DNA of 64,000 nt, taken from assembly GCA_017993835.1 (NCBI GenBank), contig JAGOLX010000034.1, forward strand, positions 1 through 64,000. Reading direction: 5' to 3'. This document shows positions 43,989 through 52,567 of this stretch, in pieces (the first letter of the stretch is position 1; each line of letters starts with the position of its first letter). The notes below the pieces were generated by a model that was given only the letters and a program-made list of their open reading frames with translations, did no database searches and had not been told where the DNA came from. The translations under genes were made by a program, and so were the position numbers. The DNA comes from Phycisphaerae bacterium. GTDB taxonomy: Bacteria; Planctomycetota; Phycisphaerae; Sedimentisphaerales; Anaerobacaceae.

Positions 43989-45065
43989 ATGCGACGATTG
44001 CTGGTGTTGACAGGGTGTCTGTGTTCCGTGTGCGGTTGCAGTCTCGGACCGGTCAATACCTCGCCGTTCTCCAGCGACTCTGCTGTCCGTCGCATCGATC
44101 CGAACGATGCGCCGTTCAAGATCATCGAGATCCACGCGCCCGATCCCAACACGGGACAAGTGCGTTTGACGCGGGCCGTTCAGTGGGGGGAGGCGGAGAT
44201 CAAGTCGAGTCTCGATGGTCCTCGGACATTCACAGCGAGGTATCGAGACTTCGATTACCGTTTGTTCAGCAAGGTCCTCGTGCGGATTCGACTGGGGGAC
44301 GGGCACAGGTGCTGGGCCTGGGTGGACACCGGCTGTCCGATGGGGCTCTACGTCAACGACGCTGTGGTGCGGGACTGCGATCTGGCGGTCTTCCCTCTCG
44401 GCACGCATACGGCGACGGGGTGTCCTGTGGGGATTTGTGAAGTCCCCGTCCTGCAGATCGGACAAGCCGCTGTGACGAATCCGCCCTGCTGGTATGAGCA
44501 GAGGCAGTGGGAGTTCCGCGTCTTCGGGCGACCGCTCTACCGCGACCGGACCGTACTCCTCGGGCTGCGATTCCTGCGCGTGTTCCCCTATGTCCTGTTC
44601 GACAACGCGGGGCGCGAGGCGGTTTTCGGTCTGTACGATGCGTTCGAGCCGAATGATCCGTCGGAGTGGGTTTCGCTGCCGTTCGTTTTGGAGCAAGCGG
44701 ATGGCGGTCCTCGCATGATGATCGACATCTTCCTCGGAGAGCGCAAGACTCATGTCGAGTTCGACACAGGCGGCGCCAAGCCGGGGTTGATCCTGCGAGA
44801 GAGCGTCTGGCAGGAACTGGGAGGCGCCGCGGGGACCAAGGGAAGACATGCGTCCTATCAGTTCGGCTGGCTTGCGTGCCGTCGTGTGGTCGTCCCGGAG
44901 CTGCGCGTGGGACCGCTGACCCTGAGAAACCGCAAGGCGGACGTCCTCGCGCACGACAGCCCTCTCATGGAGAGCTTGGAGGGAATCTTGAGTCTGGACT
45001 ACTTCAAGAGAACCACGGTGGTCCTCGACTTCCGCAAGAACCTGATTTGGATCCGCAAATCCTGA
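43989..45065 (+). CDS. two-lobed retropepsin-like aspartic-protease-type lipoprotein
   Basis: The 358-residue protein has a probable lipobox (V-C-G-C at 14-17). It contains two D-T-G motifs: W-V-D-T-G (Asp113) and F-D-T-G-G (Asp259). Each is followed by an Ile-Leu-Gly/Ser-Leu-x-x-L/F signature (L-L-G-L-R-F-L and I-L-S-L-D-Y-F) of a retropepsin-like fold. The two halves look like a duplicated, fused version of a retroviral-type protease, as in eukaryotic pepsins. It is probably envelope-anchored. Whether both lobes are catalytically competent is not shown. Confidence 0.6.
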   Translation: MRRLLVLTGCLCSVCGCSLGPVNTSPFSSDSAVRRIDPNDAPFKIIEIHAPDPNTGQVRLTRAVQWGEAEIKSSLDGPRTFTARYRDFDYRLFSKVLVRIRLGDGHRCWAWVDTGCPMGLYVNDAVVRDCDLAVFPLGTHTATGCPVGICEVPVLQIGQAAVTNPPCWYEQRQWEFRVFGRPLYRDRTVLLGLRFLRVFPYVLFDNAGREAVFGLYDAFEPNDPSEWVSLPFVLEQADGGPRMMIDIFLGERKTHVEFDTGGAKPGLILRESVWQELGGAAGTKGRHASYQFGWLACRRVVVPELRVGPLTLRNRKADVLAHDSPLMESLEGILSLDYFKRTTVVLDFRKNLIWIRKS

Positions 45066-45100
45066 TCCGTCTTGACGTCCGGCAGCGAACCTGCACAATG

Positions 45101-46252
45101 CTACAGCACCCGCCGGACCCCAGGGAATTGCCGGATCAGGGCGGCCAGTCCGAAGCACAGAGGCACGAGGATCATGGTTGTGAGGGCGAACTTCAGCAGC
45201 GGATACAGGTGAATGTCGCGGACCATCAGCGTGAAGACCAGGAGTACCGGGGCATGGATCACGTAGACCGCGTAGGAATTGGCGGAAGCCGCCTCGCTCA
45301 GCCGATTGTGCCGGTTCAGCCGTTCGCGGAACAACACCAGCAGGCCGACGGTCAACAGCACGCCGAGCGACTGCTCCCACAGGGCCATCGCGAGAGCTTG
45401 CCAGTGCGGCCCGCCCAAGAACCTGGAGACATCGCCCTGCGCCCCGCCCAGGGTGACCATCAAGGGCGACAGGACGAACGCAAATACAGCCGCGAGAATC
45501 AACGACGACCTGCCGACGGTCGTCGAGAGCTGCGTCAACCACTGCCGACGGTGGGCGACGACACCCAGGACGAACATGACGATGTACTGCGGGAAGAAGG
45601 GGAACTGGAAGTTCAGAGGCTCGTAGGACCACCCGATGGGTTTCCACAGTCGCACGAGAAAGGAGACGATCCCCAGAGATGCGGCCAGAACCGCCATGTG
45701 CATGCCTCTTGGCGTTGCGGATGTGCCGGCGGACGGCGGAGTCGCGGTCCGGCGTATGAGTCGCCACATCATGTACACGATGCTGAACAGGAGCAGGGCC
45801 TCGGCGAACCACAGGGGTCCTCTGCCGATGTGAAATGTGCTGTAGTAGCTCGCGGCCCAGTTGCGGAATGAGCCCAGATCGATCACGTCGTTCCGCGCAA
45901 GCCAATAGATCATGAAAGGGTGGATGACGAGGTCGTAGAATAGCATCGGGATGCCCAGCCGCAGAAGGCGGTCGATGAGGAATCGGCGGGGGCCCTTGCG
46001 GTCCAACGAGGCCGGCGTGAAGTAACCCGAGACCAGGAACAGGCATCCCATGAAGAACGACTGGTTCACAGCATTGTGCGCCGTCAGCACGATGCCGCTG
46101 AGCGGGTCGGGCTTGCCTTCCTTGTAGTACCACGACCCCTCGCCGCCGTAGGTGACGGAGAGGTGGACCATGATTACCAGAATGATGATCACGGTCCGGA
46201 GATTGTCGATGAATGCTAGACGTGGGCTGGCTGCTGCAGTGGTCGATGTCAC
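45101..46252 (-). CDS. acyltransferase-3 family membrane protein (OpgC/OafA-like)
   Basis: The 383-residue protein starts at a GTG (46252, AGGGA upstream) and has about 10-11 predicted membrane helices. Acyltransferase-3 features are I-D-N-L-R-T-V-I-I-I-L-V-I-M-V-H-L near the N-terminus (conserved His) and M-G-C-L-F-L-V-S-G-Y-F. It probably modifies a surface glycan with acyl or succinyl groups at the inner membrane. It is third in the minus-strand operon with the xylose-isomerase-like and sulfatase genes (44-nt gap to the sulfatase). Confidence 0.8.
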   Translation of the reverse strand: MTSTTAAASPRLAFIDNLRTVIIILVIMVHLSVTYGGEGSWYYKEGKPDPLSGIVLTAHNAVNQSFFMGCLFLVSGYFTPASLDRKGPRRFLIDRLLRLGIPMLFYDLVIHPFMIYWLARNDVIDLGSFRNWAASYYSTFHIGRGPLWFAEALLLFSIVYMMWRLIRRTATPPSAGTSATPRGMHMAVLAASLGIVSFLVRLWKPIGWSYEPLNFQFPFFPQYIVMFVLGVVAHRRQWLTQLSTTVGRSSLILAAVFAFVLSPLMVTLGGAQGDVSRFLGGPHWQALAMALWEQSLGVLLTVGLLVLFRERLNRHNRLSEAASANSYAVYVIHAPVLLVFTLMVRDIHLYPLLKFALTTMILVPLCFGLAALIRQFPGVRRVL

Positions 46253-46296
46253 GGAATATCCCTGATTGATGACCTCGTCGAGTTTTCGAGTGCGGT

Positions 46297-47925
46297 CTAT
46301 GCGCCGGGCTTCTTGACGGGCCAGGGCAGGACGCCGCAACGCTGGGCCCAGCCGTTGTACAGGGCCGTGAGTCTGTCGACTTCGTCCGGATGCTCGCTTG
46401 CCATGTCGTGCAGTTCCGTGCGGTCGGCCTCCAGGTCATAGAGTTCCCAAGGCTTGCCGTGGGCCGCCACGAGCTTCCACTTGCCCTGTCGCGCCGCCCG
46501 GTTGCCCTCGTGTTCCCAGAAGAGGGCCTCATGTCCCTGTCGGCGGCCTTCCCGAAAGACCGGCAGCAGGCTCCTGCCTTCCAACGCGGTTAGTTCGCGG
46601 CCATTCTGGGTCTTGGGGTATGCGATGCCACCGACGTCTAGACATGTCGCCATCACGTCGATGAGGTGGCTTACCTCATCGGTGATCGTTCCTCGGCTCT
46701 GGATTACGGCGGGCCAATAGGCGATGAACGGCGTGGCGATACCGCCCTCATGGACCCAGTGCTTGTACCGCCGGAAAGGCGTGTTGCTGGCGTTGGCCCA
46801 GGATTGTCCGTAGCTCATGAATGAGTCTACCCCGCCGGGCGGAAGGCCGTTCTTGCGATTGTCGAAACCCGAGGGCCCGCCCTCGGCGCAGCCGCCGTTG
46901 TCGGACAGGAACATGACGAGTGTGTTCTCCTGCTTGCCCAGGTCCCTGATCTTGTCGAGCACTCGCCCGATCCCGCGATCCATCCGCTCGATCTGGGCGG
47001 CGTAGACCGCCATCTTGAGGTCCATCAGCTCCTGGTCCTTCTCCTCGGACCAGGGCGGATTCTCTCCATCTCGCGGCGACATTTTCCATTGGTCGCGGAT
47101 GAGCCCCATTTTGACCATTCGCTGATATCGCTCTTCGCGGATGGCGTCCCACCCTTTGGAGTACTTGCCCCTGTACCTGGCGATGTCCTCGGGCAGCGCG
47201 TGCAGCGGCCAGTGCGGCGCGGTGTAGGCCAGGTAGAGGAAGACGGGTCTCTCGTCCCGACCGTGCTCGTCCAGGAGTTGCACCGCGTGGTCGCTGAAGG
47301 CGTCGGTGATGTAGAAGCCTTCCCTCGGCGGCCTATACGGCTGGTCGTCGATAGCCATCTTGCGGACGACGTTCTTGGCCTTGTCCTGGGTGATGTCGAA
47401 GTAGTTGGCGCCGCCGCTGATCAGGCCGAAATGGTGGTCGAATCCGCGGTCAACGGGCCAGTGCGGCCGGTTCTCGCCCACGTGCCATTTGCCCGCCATC
47501 AGCGTGTGATAGCCCGCGGGTTTGAGTGCTTCCGCGATGGTCAGACAACGATCGTTGAGGTAGCCTTGGTACGCAGGGTGACCTTGGTCGGCCACCATGT
47601 GCCCGATGCCGGCCTGATGGGGATACAGGCCGGTCAATAGCGACGCCCGTGTGGGACAGCACCTCGCGGCGTTGTAGAACTGCGAGAACCGCAGGCCGCC
47701 CATGGCGAGCCGATCCAGATTGGGGGTGTGGACCTCGCCGCCGTAGGAGCCGATGTCCGAGTAGCCCATGTCATCAGCCATGATCAGCACGATGTTGGGC
47801 CGTTCCACGGGCCTGATTCCGGCCTGAACGTCAGCCGTGCCAAGGCACTCGCGCAGAGGCGAGAGGATCGCCCCTGCGCCGAGCACCTTCAAGAATTCCC
47901 TGCGTGTCGAGTGTCCTCGGATCAT
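46297..47925 (-). CDS. arylsulfatase (S1 family, formylglycine-dependent), exported
   Basis: The 542-residue protein starts at 47925 (GGAG upstream) with a Tat signal S-T-R-R-E-F-L-K-V-L-G-A-G-A-I. The metal site N-I-V-L-I-M-A-D-D-M-G and the formylglycine motif C-C-P-T-R-A-S-L-L-T-G are intact. K-W-H-V-G and the C-terminal D-G/N motifs also fit. It should hydrolyse sulfate esters, probably on a polysaccharide, in the periplasm or outside. A separate formylglycine-generating enzyme is needed. It lies between the xylose-isomerase-like and acyltransferase genes. Confidence 0.9.
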   Translation of the reverse strand: MIRGHSTRREFLKVLGAGAILSPLRECLGTADVQAGIRPVERPNIVLIMADDMGYSDIGSYGGEVHTPNLDRLAMGGLRFSQFYNAARCCPTRASLLTGLYPHQAGIGHMVADQGHPAYQGYLNDRCLTIAEALKPAGYHTLMAGKWHVGENRPHWPVDRGFDHHFGLISGGANYFDITQDKAKNVVRKMAIDDQPYRPPREGFYITDAFSDHAVQLLDEHGRDERPVFLYLAYTAPHWPLHALPEDIARYRGKYSKGWDAIREERYQRMVKMGLIRDQWKMSPRDGENPPWSEEKDQELMDLKMAVYAAQIERMDRGIGRVLDKIRDLGKQENTLVMFLSDNGGCAEGGPSGFDNRKNGLPPGGVDSFMSYGQSWANASNTPFRRYKHWVHEGGIATPFIAYWPAVIQSRGTITDEVSHLIDVMATCLDVGGIAYPKTQNGRELTALEGRSLLPVFREGRRQGHEALFWEHEGNRAARQGKWKLVAAHGKPWELYDLEADRTELHDMASEHPDEVDRLTALYNGWAQRCGVLPWPVKKPGA

Positions 47926-47943
47926 GAGACACTCCAATTGGAC

Positions 47944-47976
47944 GCATAGGACCTATGGGACTGACGGGTCCTATGC
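47944..47976 (-). terminator. 10-bp perfect hairpin between the xylose-isomerase-like and sulfatase genes
   Basis: GCATAGGACC (47944-47953) and GGTCCTATGC (47967-47976) form a perfect stem with a 13-nt loop. It starts at the stop codon of the upstream gene and ends about 19 nt before the sulfatase start. There is no U-run, so it may act as an attenuator or RNA processing site rather than a full terminator. Confidence 0.5.
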
Positions 47977-49103
47977 TACCTGTACATCTCGTCGAAATAC
48001 TTCTGGGCGTCCACGACCGCGGCTCGCATCATGTCCTCGGCCGTCGCGGTGTCGCGGCTGGCCAGGGCCTTCATCAGGTCCTTCGTCTTGAGTTCCTTGG
48101 CCGCCCGCGCACAGGCCTCCCAGCTCAGGACACTGCGGATCACGCGGTTGATTGCCTGTTCGGTGTTGTCGTAGGCGCGGGCCTGCATGTCGTGGCCCTT
48201 CCAGCGATTGTAGCCCGCCTGCTGGATCAGGCCGGCGATGGCGACGTTCATCCCGTTGACGCGGGCGCCGTGGTCGATGTCGTACTTGCCGGGACCGCCG
48301 AGGATGATGCCGTCGTTGTAGCCCTGGCTGTTCAGGTGCATGTGGACGAGCATGCCGTTGTCGATCTCTTCGACGGTATCCGCGACGTGGTCCAGGCCGA
48401 TCATTTCGGAGTGGCCGAATTCCTTGTTGACGCCCTTGTTCTTGATCGAGACCCCGAACTCCTGCTCGACCTTGCGCCAAAAGACGATCGCGCTGGCGAC
48501 GGTCGGGATCAGCATGGCCGGGTGTCCCTCGTTGGGCTTGGGCTCGAACGCGATGCGAAGCTGGCCGCCCTTCTTGGTTTCATACTTGCACAGGCCGGCG
48601 ACGCTCTCCTTGAGGTTCTGGTACATCTGCTTGATGGCGACGGTCGCGATGTCGTAGCCGAACGAGCCGTTCCAAATCACGAACGCCGGCGGCGTATCCG
48701 GGGCCCACGCCTTGCGGAGGGTCCCGTAGGCCAGGTCGACCGTCCGCACCCCAAGTTCCTCAGCAGCCTTTCGCTCCTGGCGGTCCAGCGAGCAGATGCC
48801 GCCGTAGGCAAAGTGCGAGTGCGCGCCGGGCGTCAGCATCGCGAGGGCCAGCTTGTTGCCGACCAGCGCGTCGGCGACCGCTTCGGCCGTGCTGTCACAA
48901 ACCTCCGCGTCGTAGTGCAGCTCGATGCCGAGCTGGACATTGCGGGGCAGGCGAGGCCGGATCTTCTTGGCTACCAGCTCGATCATTTCCGGCGTGCCGA
49001 ACTTGCTACCCGCCCAGTCGGGTCGGATATCCGCAGGGACAAAACCGCCTTTACCCGCGTTGAACGTCCATCGGCATATGCTGTGTAGGGATTTCTTGGC
49101 CAT
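47976..49103 (-). CDS. xylose isomerase-like sugar isomerase
   Basis: The 375-residue TIM-barrel protein has the XylA metal-site motif A-F-E-P-K-P-N-E-G-H followed by an E-F-G-H-S-E-M-I-G segment and L-V-H-M-H-L-N-S-Q, matching E-P-K-P-N-E...G-H-E...H-I-D-L-N. The N-terminus (S-L-H-S-I-C-R-W-T-F-N-A-G-K-G-G-F-V-P) is the planctomycete-type version. It probably interconverts an aldose and ketose (xylose/xylulose or a related sugar). ATG at 49103 with AGGAG 8 nt upstream. It leads the operon with the sulfatase and acyltransferase. Confidence 0.8.
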   Translation of the reverse strand: MAKKSLHSICRWTFNAGKGGFVPADIRPDWAGSKFGTPEMIELVAKKIRPRLPRNVQLGIELHYDAEVCDSTAEAVADALVGNKLALAMLTPGAHSHFAYGGICSLDRQERKAAEELGVRTVDLAYGTLRKAWAPDTPPAFVIWNGSFGYDIATVAIKQMYQNLKESVAGLCKYETKKGGQLRIAFEPKPNEGHPAMLIPTVASAIVFWRKVEQEFGVSIKNKGVNKEFGHSEMIGLDHVADTVEEIDNGMLVHMHLNSQGYNDGIILGGPGKYDIDHGARVNGMNVAIAGLIQQAGYNRWKGHDMQARAYDNTEQAINRVIRSVLSWEACARAAKELKTKDLMKALASRDTATAEDMMRAAVVDAQKYFDEMYR

Positions 49104-49523
49104 TTTGTTGCTCCTACCTATTTTAACACTCCGTTTGTTCTCCTCCCACAACGACCGGAACTGGACAGAACCAGCTCTGTGACGGACGTCCGTGAGACTG
49201 CAGGCCAATAGTACACGAACATAAGGGACGAGTAAACCACAAATGCGCGGGCCACCCCAAGAATGAAACCGTGTAAGACTTTGGCTTCTCCCTGGTTTAT
49301 AAGTGTGGATTGGTGTGTCGAATCCTCAGGTCACACGATCACGATCTTTGACAACCAAATACGAACGTGGACGGATTCCTTCGCTGGCGCGAGGGGCAAT
49401 GATCAACGATGCCTTTCGGCTTCCTTCCATCTGGTTTCATCACCTTGAACAGATGAAGGGTAGTTTTCGACTCTCCGCATGCGTGCGTAAAGAACCTCGA
49501 ACCTACTGTTAAGGAGTTCTATC
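49104..49523. other. divergent intergenic region
   Basis: The minus-strand side contains a possible promoter for the xylose-isomerase-like gene (TTTACT, 17 nt, TACTAT at 49236-49208). The plus-strand side leads to a small protein with a good AAGGAG. No gene or structured RNA was recognised. Confidence 0.4.
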
Positions 49524-49721
49524 ATGGATAGTGCAACACTCAACAGGAACGACATGGTCTGCCTCATGATCCAGTTCAGCGATGGCGGCAAGTTCTTCAA
49601 CGTTGGTGCCCGGTTCAAGGTCGTCGGCAGTGACGGCCCGCTCGTGACGCTTCGGGTCCCGGCGGGCTCGTACCGCATCAGCGTTCGCCGCCAGGTGGTG
49701 AAACGAGTCGACCTCAACTGA
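49524..49721 (+). CDS. small hypothetical protein (65 aa)
   Basis: The protein has 65 residues and a good ribosome binding site (AAGGAG, 9 nt before the ATG). It reads as beta-rich (V-C-L-M-I-Q-F-S-D-G-G-K-F-F-N-V-G-A-R-F-K-V-V-G) with a basic C-terminus (R-R-Q-V-V-K-R-V). There is no signal peptide or known motif. It precedes the ECF sigma gene by about 200 nt. Confidence 0.6.
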   Translation: MDSATLNRNDMVCLMIQFSDGGKFFNVGARFKVVGSDGPLVTLRVPAGSYRISVRRQVVKRVDLN

Positions 49722-49922
49722 TGTCCGCCGCACTCAGGGCGGGTTCTGGCAGCCATCGTGGTCTGTACACAGCCCGCTCTGTGCCTGTCAAACGATGTCA
49801 ACTGTCCGGTGGAGGGGAACGGATGCGCGACCAGAGGCATCTATACAGTTGGTAGCATAGGATGCGATGCATCCCTTGGGTTGAATGTGTGTAGAATTTG
49901 TTTCCCTGACGGAGGTAAGGGC

Positions 49923-50768
49923 ATGAAAGTCTGTGAGGAATTCAAATCGAATGAACCACAAAAGCGATGGAATCTGAACGCTATCATGTTCCGATGTGCC
50001 GTCTGCCAGCTTGGGCGGGACAAGGGGCGGTGTGCTGTCCAGCATGCCTGGAGTAGAATGCACGCGGAACCGCATCTCTTTGTTGGCTGTGCGGCAGGTA
50101 CGCGTCCAGGCGAAGATCTCACGCTCTACGCTCTCGCGGTCACAGCCGGTGTTTCCGAGCGCAGGTGCACCCTCAATGGTGAATGTCTGTGGCCGCTTGT
50201 CTCGCCGGGCGGTCCCCGCTGTCCACCCCCCTCATATCCTGCCTGCCGCCCCGGTTGGCCTGGTGAATCGTGGAGCTTGGACCAGATCCTGCACCGGTAT
50301 GTCGCCGTTCTGGTTAACAAATCACATGTGGATGATGTTGTCCAGGAGACTTGGCTCGCTCTCACCAAATATCCTCACCGGCTCATCTACATTGGTGCGG
50401 GCTCCGACCCCCAGCGCGCCATGACGCGGTATGTCCGCGTCGTTGCCAAGAGCAAAGCCAGGAATCTTCTGCGCGGCTTGCGCTTGGACGCCGCCACCCG
50501 CGCTTCCTTAGCGGCTGTTCTCACCCAGGAAGACTTGGAACTCCCGGACGCAAATGCTCTCTGCCTGGATCCTGATGCCCGCGACTTGATCCATTCCGGC
50601 CTCGCTTCTCTTCGGCCTCGCGATCGGCGGCTCATGTTGCTTCGGCTGGCGGGCTGGTCCTACGCCGCCATCGGGCAGGCCTTGTCCATGTCACCCACCG
50701 CTGTCGGCGCGGCCTTGTCTCGGGCTCATCAGGCCCTCTCTGCTGTTGTCCGCGCGTTGCTCTCGTGA
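49923..50768 (+). CDS. ECF-type RNA polymerase sigma factor, possibly with a Cys-rich N-terminal extension
   Basis: The C-terminal half (about residues 115-280) has sigma-70 region 2 (H-V-D-D-V-V-Q-E-T-W-L-A-L) and region 4 (L-R-L-A-G-W-S-Y-A-A-I-G-Q-A-L-S-M-S-P-T-A-V), so it should direct RNA polymerase to particular promoters. A perfect Shine-Dalgarno GGAGGTAAGG lies just before ATG 49923, giving a 281-residue protein with an unusual N-terminal 110 residues carrying C-x-x-C and several more Cys. A later start or an upstream frameshift is possible. It is followed by an intrinsic terminator and overlaps the convergent 130-aa gene. Confidence 0.65.
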   Translation: MKVCEEFKSNEPQKRWNLNAIMFRCAVCQLGRDKGRCAVQHAWSRMHAEPHLFVGCAAGTRPGEDLTLYALAVTAGVSERRCTLNGECLWPLVSPGGPRCPPPSYPACRPGWPGESWSLDQILHRYVAVLVNKSHVDDVVQETWLALTKYPHRLIYIGAGSDPQRAMTRYVRVVAKSKARNLLRGLRLDAATRASLAAVLTQEDLELPDANALCLDPDARDLIHSGLASLRPRDRRLMLLRLAGWSYAAIGQALSMSPTAVGAALSRAHQALSAVVRALLS

Positions 50769-51121
50769 GCTTCCTCTTGTGCCTTGCCGCTTTTTTCGAC
50801 CCGTGCCCTCTGGGCGCGGGTCTTTTTTTGTCCCTTTTCTGTCGCCTGGGCCGCAGCTACAAGGGCGTCCCAATCGATCATGCCCTTTCGTGTCCCCGCG
50901 ACCATCAAGGTGATCAGGTTCAGTTGTAGCCTCAGATCTGCCCTTGCCTCTTCAGGTCCTTGAAAACGCCGTACGTACTGTCCGGGGTCGGGTGGCGGAT
51001 CTTCGTGAGTTAATAGCCGCGACTCATACTCGTTGACGTATGCAGCCACCAGCTTCTGGTAATCCGTGACAGGGTTGGTTAACGTCGTCTTCCTGCAAAT
51101 TGTTGTGTGCTTTCGGTTCAT
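50729..51121 (-). CDS. 130-aa protein convergent with and overlapping the sigma factor gene
   Basis: The protein has a helical N-terminal part (Y-Q-K-L-V-A-A-Y-V-N-E-Y-E-S-R-L-L-T-H-E, then R-L-Q-L-N-L-I-T-L-M-V) and a charged, probably disordered tail. Its last 40 nt overlap the sigma gene tail to tail, and the sigma gene's terminator hairpin lies inside its coding sequence. There is no signal peptide or known family. An anti-sigma-like role is only suggested by position. Confidence 0.45.
   Translation of the reverse strand: MNRKHTTICRKTTLTNPVTDYQKLVAAYVNEYESRLLTHEDPPPDPGQYVRRFQGPEEARADLRLQLNLITLMVAGTRKGMIDWDALVAAAQATEKGQKKTRAQRARVEKSGKAQEEAHESNARTTAERA
50799..50830 (+). terminator. intrinsic terminator of the sigma factor gene
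   Basis: A GACCCG...CGGGTC stem extended by TGCCC/GGGCG is followed by seven T residues (50824-50830), about 30 nt after the sigma stop codon. It is one of the clearest intrinsic terminators in the window. Confidence 0.8.
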
Positions 51122-51450
51122 GGGAAAGCTCTGGTCAAAGGTTATGGAAACGATACTCTGAGCGACTATCCACTTATATAAACAAACGGGTGCGTCAAAC
51201 GTTACACCTATATTGCAGACATCGCTGTTAAAAACACGATTTTATTCGCAGGGTAGGTGCTCAATACGCCTTGTTTGGCTGATCAGGAGGGCAAGGACTA
51301 CGCGCGGGGAGGCGAGCTTCGTCATCGACCCCGGATTCCTCACACGGGACATAAACCCTTTGAATACCGACGGATGCGTAACAAACGTAGACGCGAACCG
51401 AAGCCGGGGGGATGCGTAGCAGCCTGGCGTCGTGGACCGTCGGCACGCAC
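51122..51450. other. intergenic region, no gene recognised
   Basis: The sequence is AT-richer than its surroundings between about 51130 and 51250. Several short direct patterns (GCGTCAAACGTT, GCGTAACAAACGT) are visible. No gene or structured RNA was recognised. Confidence 0.35.
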
Positions 51451-52356
51451 TCACTCAGTGCAAGGGACCTTTACGATTTCGACACCGGGTTTGCTGCGCC
51501 AAAAATCCAAGACCGCGAGCCGGTCCTTGTCCTTTGCGTCGTGCGGCTTATCCGGGATGTCACTGATGATAACGTACTTACGCCCACTCTTGAAGTCGAA
51601 CGCATCTTCCCCGCTACCACCGCGAGGGGCGACGAGATTACCGTATTTGTCGGCCCATTTTGACCATTCAATAGGTATCAGGATAAGTGGAGACTTGATA
51701 CCTTTCAAATGTGCCACCTTTTCTTCGACTTCATACGGCTGGCGTGTCCAGAAGCCCTCCTTTGAGAGATGCATGAAGCTGACCACAACTGCATCCACAG
51801 ATTGATCTCCCAGTTGCTTGCTCTCCCCTTGCAGCCACGCGGTTGCGCGGTCAAACTGCGATCCCACAAGGTTTAAGATCATACTCTTGGGGTCGCAGTA
51901 CACGAAGCCCAGGAGGACCAGAATACTGGAGGTGAAGACCACCTCAATATGAAGCTCGTGTCTGCGGAGGAACAGGCATTCTGCGGTTTCATAGGCACTG
52001 ACGCCGCTTCCAAACACGATGGATTTGATCGGGTCATTGTGGTCTCTGAGATAGTCGACAGTCGCCTCCCCCAGGCGTCGTTTGACCATCATGGATGGGG
52101 TGCTGCGAAGGCGGAATCCGACATCGGTGCCCTCCCAAAGGCTTTCAAGGGCCAACGGTGGGAGAACAACCTTGCCACCCGAAGATGCGACGGGGATGCC
52201 AATGGATTGGAGTTCCCGGATGTCCGATTCAACCGTGGCCTTCGAACAGCGCGTCATGCTCTGAACGGTCTTGAGAGGGACTGGGCCATTGCTGATGGCA
52301 TGAGCCAATACGCGTGCTCTTCGCTCCCAAACTGTCTCCTTCGATCTCTTCGCCAT
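51451..52356 (-). CDS. DeoR-like transcriptional regulator with an unusual sensor domain
   Basis: The 301-residue protein has an N-terminal winged helix-turn-helix (about 10-60: V-L-A-H-A-I-S...K-A-T-V-E-S-D-I-R-E-L-Q-S-I-G-I-P) as in DeoR/HTH_11 repressors. The rest resembles the DeoR sugar-phosphate-binding domain only weakly (S-I-V-F-G-S-G-V-S-A-Y-E-T-A-E-C-L). It has a strong AGGAGG ribosome binding site and promoter, and is probably a repressor of a nearby or remote operon. The ligand is unknown. Confidence 0.65.
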   Translation of the reverse strand: MAKRSKETVWERRARVLAHAISNGPVPLKTVQSMTRCSKATVESDIRELQSIGIPVASSGGKVVLPPLALESLWEGTDVGFRLRSTPSMMVKRRLGEATVDYLRDHNDPIKSIVFGSGVSAYETAECLFLRRHELHIEVVFTSSILVLLGFVYCDPKSMILNLVGSQFDRATAWLQGESKQLGDQSVDAVVVSFMHLSKEGFWTRQPYEVEEKVAHLKGIKSPLILIPIEWSKWADKYGNLVAPRGGSGEDAFDFKSGRKYVIISDIPDKPHDAKDKDRLAVLDFWRSKPGVEIVKVPCTE

Positions 52357-52403
52357 CTGTGTGCCTCCTGCTTTTATCGACCGCTACTCAGCTAAACGGG
52401 CCT

Positions 52404-52432
52404 ATTATACGACCGACGAAGGCAAGGAGCAA
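52404..52432 (-). promoter_or_regulatory. sigma70-like promoter for the DeoR-like regulator
   Basis: On the minus strand: TTGCTC (52432-52427), a 17-nt spacer and a perfect TATAAT (52409-52404), about 47 nt before the ATG at 52356. Confidence 0.65.
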
Positions 52433-52567
52433 GCCCTTTTTGGCAGTTTGGTCGTCCAGATTACTGATTTCTGCCCGCATGTGTGCATCTGGCGATGCAC
52501 AACGGGTCCACGTTACTTGCAGGAAGCCAAGTTGCCAAAAATGGGCAGGCACGGTGTGACCTCTGAC

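Noticed and set aside
43806-46532. Minus-strand ORF of about 908 aa spanning queA and several other genes
   Set aside because: It crosses genes on both strands, has no recognisable domain and is explained by GC-rich third codon positions.
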